Shown here: one piece after another, positions 1-5,041 of the stretch
Layout of the letters: each line of letters begins with the position of its first letter
How positions within the stretch are numbered: position 1 is the first letter of the stretch
DNA from: an uncultured Bacteroidia bacterium
GTDB lineage: Bacteria; Bacteroidota; Bacteroidia; Bacteroidales; UBA932
Assembly: GCA_902767355.1 (NCBI GenBank)
Contig: CACXHG010000072.1
Location: forward strand, 1-9,211
Direction: 5' to 3'
DNA: 9,211 nt
Made by a program: the position numbers and the translations under genes
The notes under the pieces: model-generated
The model's database searches: none
What the model was told of the DNA's origin: nothing
The model's input: the letters and a program-made list of their open reading frames with translations, nothing else

Positions 1-84
1 TACGTGCTGGAACCATACGATAGAACACGGCTTGCCGTTGAAATCTATGCAAAGTCCATTCTTAAAATCAGCTGTTGTTGCCAT
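1..84 (-). CDS. efp: Elongation factor P, N-terminal fragment (runs off left edge)
   Basis: The minus strand from an ATG at 84 encodes 28 residues, still open at base 1. The start reads MATTADFKNGLCIDFNGKP and continues to WFQHV at the edge. This matches the KOW-like N-terminal domain of EF-P, where a strand beginning near residue 7 and the F-x-H-V segment precede the KPGKG loop. EF-P binds ribosomes stalled at polyproline stretches and helps peptide-bond formation. The modified lysine of the KPGKG loop would lie just beyond the window edge, so modification type cannot be judged. The gene is divergent from rhaM across a 77-bp AT-rich gap, and a candidate -7 promoter box lies 32 bp upstream of the ATG. 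No Shine-Dalgarno is present, as usual in Bacteroidota. Identification rests on recognition of a short N-terminus, but the match is distinctive. Confidence 0.88.
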   Translation of the reverse strand, partial: MATTADFKNGLCIDFNGKPCSIVWFQHV

Positions 85-161
85 ATAAATTGTAATAAAT
101 TGGTTTCTAATGGTGCAAATTTAATAAATAATTGCGAAATTAGAGGAAACTATAATCAACT
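85..161. other. Divergent intergenic region between efp and rhaM
   Basis: This 77-bp AT-rich gap lies between the start codons of efp (minus) and rhaM (plus). On the minus strand it holds a perfect TAnnTTTG box (116-123). On the plus strand I find only a weak TAAATTGG (96-103), so the rhaM promoter is uncertain. A purine-rich AGAGGA lies at 141-146, about 15 nt before the rhaM ATG, too distant for a normal Shine-Dalgarno. No RNA gene or terminator is visible. Confidence 0.5.
116..123 (-). promoter_or_regulatory. Candidate efp promoter, -7 box TAAATTTG
   Basis: The minus strand reads TAAATTTG, a full match to the Bacteroidota -7 consensus TAnnTTTG. Transcription would begin about 5-8 nt downstream, giving a leader of roughly 25 nt before the efp ATG at 84. 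A TTTC lies upstream with about 22 bp spacing, close to but not matching the -33 TTTG/TTG element. The call rests on consensus matching only. Confidence 0.5.
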
Positions 162-479
162 ATGAAACGCAGAGAAGCTTTCAAGATGTTCCTCAAGCCG
201 GGGATGGAGCAGGAATACCAGCGCCGGCACGCGGCTATCTGGCCGGAATTGAAACAGTTGCTGTCGGAAACTGGGGTGAGCAATTACTCCATCTTCTGGG
301 ACAGGGAGACCAACATCCTATTTGCATATCAGGAGGTTGAGGGCGACTCGGGCTCCCAGGATCTGGGCGGCACCGAGATCGTGAAGAAATGGTGGGACTA
401 TATGGCCGACATCATGGAGGTCAACCCCGACAATTCTCCCGTCTCCATACCTCTGCGCGAGGTTTTCTACATGGAATAG
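162..479 (+). CDS. rhaM: L-rhamnose mutarotase
   Basis: The 105-residue product interconverts alpha- and beta-L-rhamnose in the cytoplasm, supplying the anomer used by rhamnose isomerase. The length agrees with the family (E. coli RhaM, 104 residues), and the sequence is recognisable end to end. EYQRRHAAIWPEL (18-30) contains Tyr19 and His23, equivalent to the catalytic Tyr18 and His22 of the E. coli enzyme. The WWDYMADIM and NPDNSPVS motifs (77-95) and the C-terminal EVFYM complete the ferredoxin-like dimer fold. The ATG at 162 places the first strand (REAFKM) where the family has it. No isomerase, kinase, aldolase or rhamnosidase gene is in view. The gene therefore looks like a solitary copy, perhaps serving rhamnose use encoded elsewhere. 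It ends 4 bp from the convergent cupin gene. Other family members act on related 6-deoxy sugars, so substrate is inferred. Confidence 0.92.
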   Translation: MKRREAFKMFLKPGMEQEYQRRHAAIWPELKQLLSETGVSNYSIFWDRETNILFAYQEVEGDSGSQDLGGTEIVKKWWDYMADIMEVNPDNSPVSIPLREVFYME

Positions 480-483
480 CCTG

Positions 484-957
484 TCAGTCCAGGGGTATCT
501 CCGGGTGCTGTACGGCCAGGGGCAGGTCTTCCTGTGAAAGATAGAACATATACAGGATGACGGGCTTGGTGCCGCGGTTCTCGCCGTGGTGGATGGTGTT
601 TACCATCTCCACGACGGCTTCGCCCTCGTGCACTACTTTCTCCTTGCCGTCCAGGCCGATGATGGTGAGCTCGCCCTGCACCAGTATGCCGTAGTTCATC
701 ACGGGGTGGTGGTGCCAGCCCAGTTTCTGCCCGGCGGGAAACTCATATTTCACGGCCACCAGTTCCGGCCGTCCCTGAAGGTAGTCGGGCAGCGGAACCC
801 CGTCCCAGCTCTGGCTGGTGCGTATCAGTTCTTCGCTCACAACCGCCGGGGCGGCTTTTTCTTTGTTTTTGCAGGCGCCTGCGCAGGATGCCAGGACGGC
901 CGCTGCGGCGCAGATTGCAAAGCTGGCGGCTACGAGCCGCTGCATTATCTGTTTCAT
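484..957 (-). CDS. Cupin-domain lipoprotein
   Basis: The 157-residue protein starts with a lipoprotein signal: basic MKQIMQR, a hydrophobic Ala/Val/Leu segment (8-23) and the lipobox LASC, with Cys25 as the acylated residue. It should sit in the outer or cytoplasmic membrane facing the periplasm, or be surface-exposed. Residues about 65-140 form one small cupin barrel. Motif 1 is GWHHHPVMNYGILVQGEL (80-97), with His82 and His84 in the usual HxH; Asn88 occupies the place where most cupins have the metal-binding Glu. Motif 2 (112-127) keeps His123 followed after three residues by Asn127. A small periplasmic metal-binding or sensory cupin is likely, but the ligand or reaction cannot be told from sequence. 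The start is 12 bp after the ispH stop, suggesting it is the last gene of a cmk-ispH-cupin transcript. Met5 is a possible alternative start. Confidence 0.82.
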   Translation of the reverse strand: MKQIMQRLVAASFAICAAAAVLASCAGACKNKEKAAPAVVSEELIRTSQSWDGVPLPDYLQGRPELVAVKYEFPAGQKLGWHHHPVMNYGILVQGELTIIGLDGKEKVVHEGEAVVEMVNTIHHGENRGTKPVILYMFYLSQEDLPLAVQHPEIPLD

Positions 958-969
958 GGTATAGAAAGA

Positions 970-1842
970 TTACGGATTATATAGTTTGCATCTGGCCGCC
1001 ACGGCCTCCAGCTGCCAGCGGGGGGTGCTGGTGGCGCCGGTGATGCCTATCGCACAGGCGTCGGCTATCCAGAGCGGATCGACTTCCGAAGGGTCTTCGA
1101 CCCAGTAAGAACGCTGGTTGTGCTCCCGGCAGAGTTCGTACAGGACTTTGCCGTTTGAAGAGTCCCGCCCGCTCACAAACAGTATCACATCGTGGCCGGC
1201 GGCGAAGGCGGCCAGTTTGCGGTGGCGGCCGAATACCTGGCGGCAGATGGTGTCGTGCACCGTGATGTCGCTGTTTTTCTGCTTGAGCGCATCGGTGAGC
1301 GCTGCGTATTCGCCGGGGTCGCGGGTGGTCTGGGAGAAGAGCTCTATGTGGCCCGTCAGGTCCAGGTCGTTCAGTTCACTGAGATTTTCTATCACGATGG
1401 CCTTGCCGCCGGTCTGGCCAACCAGGCCGTTGACCTCGGCGTGCCCCCGCTTGCCGAAGATGACCACCTTCCCGCTGCCGGCGCAGACCTTGGCGAAGGC
1501 GGCCGCTATGTCTTTCTGCAGCTTGAGCACCACCGGGCAGGTGCAGTCCACCACCCTGATGCCACGGCTGCCGGCAAGGGCATAGGTAGAAGGCGGCTCG
1601 CCGTGGGCGCGTATGAGCACGGTGCTGCCTTCCGGCAGCCGCCGTATCCCCTCCAAGTCTATGATTTCGAGACCTTTGCCGGCAAGGCGCCTGAGCTCGG
1701 CCGTGTTGTGGACCATTGCGCCCAGGGAATAGAGCCGGCCGCCTTCGGAGAGTATCTCCTCGGCCTTGTTCACCGCGCGCACGACCCCGTGGCAGAAGCC
1801 CGAATCGGGGTCTATCTCGCAGATTCTAGAGCGAGAATCCAT
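970..1842 (-). CDS. ispH: 4-hydroxy-3-methylbut-2-enyl diphosphate reductase (IspH/LytB)
   Basis: The 290-residue enzyme performs the last step of the MEP isoprenoid pathway, reducing HMBPP to IPP and DMAPP with a [4Fe-4S] cluster. The three cluster cysteines are visible: Cys17 in GFCHGV, Cys102 in DCTCP and Cys200 in DTICRQ. Substrate-binding residues are also in place: His45 (VHN), His80 (RAHG), His134 and the proton-relay Glu136 (GHAEV), Thr173 (SQTT), Ser228-Ser229-Asn230 and Ser272 (TSTP). The length is normal for the family and the protein looks intact. The ATG at 1842 lies inside the 3' end of cmk, giving a 17-bp overlap in a different frame, which suggests translational coupling. The cupin lipoprotein gene follows 12 bp downstream. 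No Shine-Dalgarno is evident. Confidence 0.96.
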   Translation of the reverse strand: MDSRSRICEIDPDSGFCHGVVRAVNKAEEILSEGGRLYSLGAMVHNTAELRRLAGKGLEIIDLEGIRRLPEGSTVLIRAHGEPPSTYALAGSRGIRVVDCTCPVVLKLQKDIAAAFAKVCAGSGKVVIFGKRGHAEVNGLVGQTGGKAIVIENLSELNDLDLTGHIELFSQTTRDPGEYAALTDALKQKNSDITVHDTICRQVFGRHRKLAAFAAGHDVILFVSGRDSSNGKVLYELCREHNQRSYWVEDPSEVDPLWIADACAIGITGATSTPRWQLEAVAARCKLYNP

Positions 1843-2503
1843 ATTTGCTGTTGAGAAGGTCAGTCAGCCAGGCCATCTCGTCTTCCATCGTCATGCAGGT
1901 GTTGTCCAGCACGATGGCGTCGCTGGCCTTGCGAAGGGGCGATACCTCGCGGGTGGAGTCGCGCCTGTCGCGGTCGCGCAGGTTGTTGAGCACGTCTATG
2001 AAGGTGGTGCCGGGGTCGGTGGTCTCCTTGTAGCGGCGCATGGCGCGCACCAGGTCGTCGGCGGTCATGAATATCTTGAGCTCGGCATTGGGGAAGACGG
2101 TGGTGCCTATGTCGCGGCCGTCCATCACCACGCCGCCGCCGGCAGCCATGCGGTGCAGGTTGTCGTCCACGAAGTTGCGCACCTTGGCGATGGCCGAGAC
2201 GGGGCTGACATAGCTGCTGACCTCCATCTGGCGTATCAGGCCCTCGACATTCTCTTCGCCGAGGTAGGTGTCCGGCCTCTGGGAGACTTCAATGCCCGGC
2301 AGCAGGGCCACCAGGGCCGCCTCGTCTATCTTGCCGCCGCCTATGACGCCCTTGCGCAGGCCGTAGAGAGTCACGGCGCGGTAGAGGGCCCCGGAGTCGA
2401 GGTGTATATATCCAAGCCTTTCGGCAATCAGTTTTGCAAAGGAGCTCTTGCCCGTGGAAGAATAACCGTCTATGGCTATTATGATTTGAGGCTGTGTTTT
2501 CAT
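1826..2503 (-). CDS. cmk: Cytidylate kinase (CMP/dCMP kinase)
   Basis: The 225-residue cytosolic enzyme phosphorylates CMP and dCMP with ATP, feeding CTP and dCTP synthesis. The P-loop GYSSTGKS (13-20) is followed by the CMP-binding DSGALYRAVT (36-45). The DGRDIGTTVFPNA motif (128-140) is followed by the lid and C-terminal signature RDRRDSTREVSPL (178-190) and the A-x-DAIVLDNT stretch (193-202). Together these mark the bacterial Cmk family, whose usual length (about 220-230) is met. The ATG at 2503 gives the standard short N-terminus before the P-loop. It is the first gene of the minus-strand cluster, overlaps ispH by 17 bp, and is divergent from the response regulator across 57 bp. A candidate promoter would leave almost no untranslated leader. 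Confidence 0.96.
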   Translation of the reverse strand: MKTQPQIIIAIDGYSSTGKSSFAKLIAERLGYIHLDSGALYRAVTLYGLRKGVIGGGKIDEAALVALLPGIEVSQRPDTYLGEENVEGLIRQMEVSSYVSPVSAIAKVRNFVDDNLHRMAAGGGVVMDGRDIGTTVFPNAELKIFMTADDLVRAMRRYKETTDPGTTFIDVLNNLRDRDRRDSTREVSPLRKASDAIVLDNTCMTMEDEMAWLTDLLNSKYGFSL

Positions 2504-2507
2504 ATTA

Positions 2508-2540
2508 CAAAAATACCTAAAAAATAACTACATTTGCAAG
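2508..2540 (-). promoter_or_regulatory. Candidate cmk promoter (-33 CTTG, -7 TATTTTTG)
   Basis: On the minus strand TATTTTTG (2515 to 2508) fits the Bacteroidota -7 consensus TAnnTTTG. A CTTG (2540 to 2537) lies 21 bp upstream, within the 19-21 bp spacing of the -33 TTTG/TTG element. The box ends 4 bp before the cmk ATG at 2503, so transcription would begin at or within a few bases of the start codon. The resulting mRNA would be leaderless or nearly so. This is consensus matching only. Confidence 0.5.
2529..2536 (+). promoter_or_regulatory. Candidate promoter of the response regulator operon, -7 box TACATTTG
   Basis: TACATTTG matches the TAnnTTTG consensus exactly. It lies 24 bp before the GTG start codon, predicting a leader of roughly 17-20 nt. 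No good TTTG/TTG element lies 19-21 bp upstream (only ATTAC-like sequence), so the promoter may be weak or depend on an activator. No GG-N10-GC sigma-54 pattern is present, which argues against direct sigma-54 autoregulation here. Confidence 0.5.
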
Positions 2541-2558
2541 AATAAACATTCTCTTGCA
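2535..2558. repeat. Inverted repeat TGCAAGA-N10-TCTTGCA before the response regulator start
   Basis: Two perfect 7-bp arms (2535-2541 and 2552-2558) are separated by 10 bp, with the dyad centre near 2546-2547. The left arm overlaps the last two bases of the plus-strand -7 box, as well as the -33 element of the minus-strand promoter. The right arm ends 2 bp before the GTG start. It could be a dimeric repressor site controlling both directions, or a leader hairpin. There is no following U-tract, so it is not a terminator. Confidence 0.5.
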
Positions 2559-2560
2559 TC

Positions 2561-3721
2561 GTGAAACTGCTAATAATCGACGACGAGAGGGCTATCCGCA
2601 ACACTCTCAAAGAAATACTGGAATACGAAGGCCACAGCGTGGCGCTGGCAGAAGACGGCCGGCAAGGCTACGAGGCGGCCATGGCGGGCAATTTTGACGC
2701 TATATTCTGCGACATCAAAATGCCGGAAATGGACGGGGTGGAGGTACTCCAGAAGCTGGTGGAAGAGGGCTGCGACGCCGCCATCATCATGATTTCCGGC
2801 CACGGCGACATAGATACGGCGGTGGACTGCATCAAGAAGGGCGCCTACGATTTTATCCAGAAGCCGCTCGATCTGAACCGCATTCTGATAACCCTCAAGA
2901 ATGCCACCGAAAAGACTTCGCTGGTGAAGGAGACCCGCATCCTGCGCAAGAAAACCGACTCCCGCTATACGATAGTGGGCGAGTCCGAGGCCATAATGCA
3001 TGTCAAGGACGTGATTGCCCGCGTGGCGCCCACCGACGCGCGCGTGCTGATCACCGGCGGCAACGGCACCGGAAAGGAGCTGGTGGCGCACAACCTGCAC
3101 CAGCAGAGCAACCGCAGCGCCGCCCCCTTCATTGAAGTCAACTGCGCTGCCATACCTTCTGAGCTGATAGAGAGCGAGTTGTTCGGCCACGAGAAGGGCT
3201 CTTTCACCTCTGCCATCAAGCAGCACAAGGGCAAGTTCGAGCAGGCCGACGGCGGCACGCTGTTCCTGGACGAGATCGGCGACATGTCCCTAGCCGCCCA
3301 GGCCAAAGTGCTGCGGGTGCTGCAGGAGAAGAAGCTCAACCGCGTGGGCAGCGACAAGGACATAGACGTGAACGTGCGCGTGATTGCCGCCACCAACAAG
3401 AATCTGCTGGACGAGATTGCCAAGGGCAATTTCCGCGAGGACCTCTATCACCGTCTGAGCGTGATACTTATCCACGTGCCTTCGCTGGCGGAGCGCGTGA
3501 GCGACATCCCCCTGCTGGTGGACTATTTCATAGAGCAGATCTGCGCCGAGAGCGGCATGCCGCGCCGCAAGGTAGATCCGGCAGCCTACAGTCAGCTGCA
3601 GAAGATGCCCTGGACGGGCAATATACGCGAACTGAGAAATGTGGTGGAGCGCCTGCTGATCCTGGCCGGCGACACCATCACCAAAGACGATGTAACAATG
3701 TACGCCAATCCGGCTTTTTAA
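2561..3721 (+). CDS. NtrC-family sigma-54 response regulator lacking a C-terminal HTH domain
   Basis: The 386-residue protein has a receiver domain (about 1-118) with acidic Asp7/Asp8, phospho-acceptor Asp51, Ser79 and Lys101. A sigma-54 AAA+ domain follows (about 137-365). It has Walker A GGNGTGKE (166-173), the loop GSFTSA (213-218) in place of GAFTGA, Walker B TLFLDEIGD (233-241), sensor I IAATN (275-279) and sensor II NIRELRN (354-360). Such proteins hydrolyse ATP to remodel sigma-54 RNA polymerase when phosphorylated. The chain ends about 26 residues after sensor II, where NtrC-type proteins normally carry a Fis-type helix-turn-helix, so it has no visible DNA-binding domain. The GTG at 2561 is chosen because it gives the standard MKLLIIDDE start. 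No histidine kinase is in the window. It heads a tight operon with der and parE. The GSFTSA variant seems familiar from other Bacteroidota members, so I regard it as lineage-typical. Confidence 0.93.
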   Translation: MKLLIIDDERAIRNTLKEILEYEGHSVALAEDGRQGYEAAMAGNFDAIFCDIKMPEMDGVEVLQKLVEEGCDAAIIMISGHGDIDTAVDCIKKGAYDFIQKPLDLNRILITLKNATEKTSLVKETRILRKKTDSRYTIVGESEAIMHVKDVIARVAPTDARVLITGGNGTGKELVAHNLHQQSNRSAAPFIEVNCAAIPSELIESELFGHEKGSFTSAIKQHKGKFEQADGGTLFLDEIGDMSLAAQAKVLRVLQEKKLNRVGSDKDIDVNVRVIAATNKNLLDEIAKGNFREDLYHRLSVILIHVPSLAERVSDIPLLVDYFIEQICAESGMPRRKVDPAAYSQLQKMPWTGNIRELRNVVERLLILAGDTITKDDVTMYANPAF

Positions 3722-3727
3722 TGTGCA

Positions 3728-5041
3728 ATGAATAATCTTGTAGCGATAGTAGGAAGGCCGAATGTCGGCAAAAGCACCCTCTTCAACCGCCTGGTGGGGA
3801 TGCGGCAGGCCATCGTGGACAATGTCTCGGGCGTGACCCGCGACCGCCACTACGGCAAATGCGAGTGGAGCGGCCACGAGTTCAGCGTGGTGGACACAGG
3901 CGGATTCACCGTGAACAGCGACGATGTGTTCGAGAGCGCCATCCGCAGCCAGGTCTTCATTGCCATAGAAGAGAGCGACCTGGTGATCTTCATGGTGGAG
4001 GTGGCCACCGGCATCACCGATTTCGACGCCGAGATAGCCGATATACTGCGCCGCAGCAAAAAGCCTGTGCTGCTGGCGGTAAACAAGGTGGACAGCGCAG
4101 AGAAGCAATACGGCGTGTACGAGTTCAACGCGCTGGGGCTGGGAGAGCCTTTCTCCCTTTCCTCTGCCACCGGCAGCGGCACCGCCGAGCTGCTGGACGC
4201 GGTGCTGGAGAAGCTCCCCTCCGACAGCAAGATCGTGGAGGAAGAGGGGCCGCGCCTGCCGCACATAACCATAGTAGGCAAGCCCAACGTGGGCAAGTCG
4301 TCGCTGACCAACGCCCTGCTGGGCGAGGACCGCAACATAGTGACTCCGGTGGCCGGCACTACCCGCGACTCCATATCGACCCACTACAACAAGTTCGGGC
4401 ACGAATTTATGCTGGTGGACACCGCCGGCCTGCGCAAGAAGAAGAAGGTCACCGAAGACCTGGAGTTCTACTCCGTGATGAGGGCCATCCGCGCCATAGA
4501 GAATTCGGACGTCTGCATACTGATGATAGACGCCTCGCAGGGCATCGAGGCCCAGGATCTGGCCATCTTCAACATCATCAACCGCAACCGCAAGGGCTGC
4601 GTGCTGGTGGTCAACAAGTGGGACACGGTGGTCAAGGACAACAACACCATGAAGCAGTACCGCGAGGCCCTGGAGCGCCGGCTACAGCCCTTCAACGACA
4701 TTCCCATCATATTCACCTCGGTGATAAAGAAGCAGCGCATCCTGGATGTGCTGAACGCGGCGCAGCTGGTCTATGACAATTATTCCCGCCGCGTGCCCAC
4801 CTCCGCCCTCAACGAGGCGCTGCTGCCCGAGATAGAGAATTACCCGCCGCCGGCCTGGAAGGGCAAGTACATCAAGATCAAGTATGTGACCCAGCTGCCC
4901 ACGGCCTTCCCGGCATTTGCATTTTTCTGCAATCTGCCGCAGTATGTGCGGGACCCCTACAAACGTTTCCTGGAAAACAAGTTGCGCGAGCACTTCGACT
5001 ACACGGGGTGCCCGCTGCAGATTTACATAAGACAGAAATAG
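3728..5041 (+). CDS. der: Ribosome-assembly GTPase Der (EngA)
   Basis: The 437-residue protein has the tandem GTPase architecture unique to Der, needed for maturation of the 50S subunit. G domain 1 shows GRPNVGKS (9-16), the switch Thr37 in GVTRDR, DTGGF (56-60) and NKVD (119-122). G domain 2 shows GKPNVGKS (184-191), AGTTRDS (209-215), DTAG (231-234) and NKWD (296-299). The basic RKKKK stretch (236-240) follows the second G3 motif. The C-terminal KH-like domain (about 352-437) ends in a basic tail. The length is normal and all G motifs are intact. The ATG lies 6 bp after the response regulator stop, and the TAG stop is immediately followed by the parE ATG. Isoleucine ATA and ATC codons are about equally common here (15 and 14 by hand count). 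Confidence 0.97.
   Translation: MNNLVAIVGRPNVGKSTLFNRLVGMRQAIVDNVSGVTRDRHYGKCEWSGHEFSVVDTGGFTVNSDDVFESAIRSQVFIAIEESDLVIFMVEVATGITDFDAEIADILRRSKKPVLLAVNKVDSAEKQYGVYEFNALGLGEPFSLSSATGSGTAELLDAVLEKLPSDSKIVEEEGPRLPHITIVGKPNVGKSSLTNALLGEDRNIVTPVAGTTRDSISTHYNKFGHEFMLVDTAGLRKKKKVTEDLEFYSVMRAIRAIENSDVCILMIDASQGIEAQDLAIFNIINRNRKGCVLVVNKWDTVVKDNNTMKQYREALERRLQPFNDIPIIFTSVIKKQRILDVLNAAQLVYDNYSRRVPTSALNEALLPEIENYPPPAWKGKYIKIKYVTQLPTAFPAFAFFCNLPQYVRDPYKRFLENKLREHFDYTGCPLQIYIRQK

Noticed and set aside
480..493. Possible terminator between rhaM and the cupin gene (CCTG-N6-CAGG)
   Set aside because: A 4-bp stem without a T-tract is too weak to be a terminator.
586..984. 132-codon plus-strand frame opposite the cupin gene
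   Set aside because: The minus-strand product has a lipobox and cupin motifs; this frame has Cys/His/Gly-rich mirror composition and no function.
1192..2527. Long plus-strand frames at 1192-1854 and 1766-2527
   Set aside because: They are antisense to ispH and cmk, whose catalytic motifs are all present on the minus strand.
2524..2538. Possible sigma-54 promoter before the response regulator (TTGCA at 2534-2538)
   Set aside because: The required GG about 10 bp before the GC is absent, so the -24 element is missing.
3290..4402. 370-codon open frame on the minus strand across the response regulator and der
   Set aside because: It is antisense to two clearly conserved proteins. Its product is rich in His, Val, Ala and Gln without any domain pattern, typical of mirrored GC-rich coding sequence.
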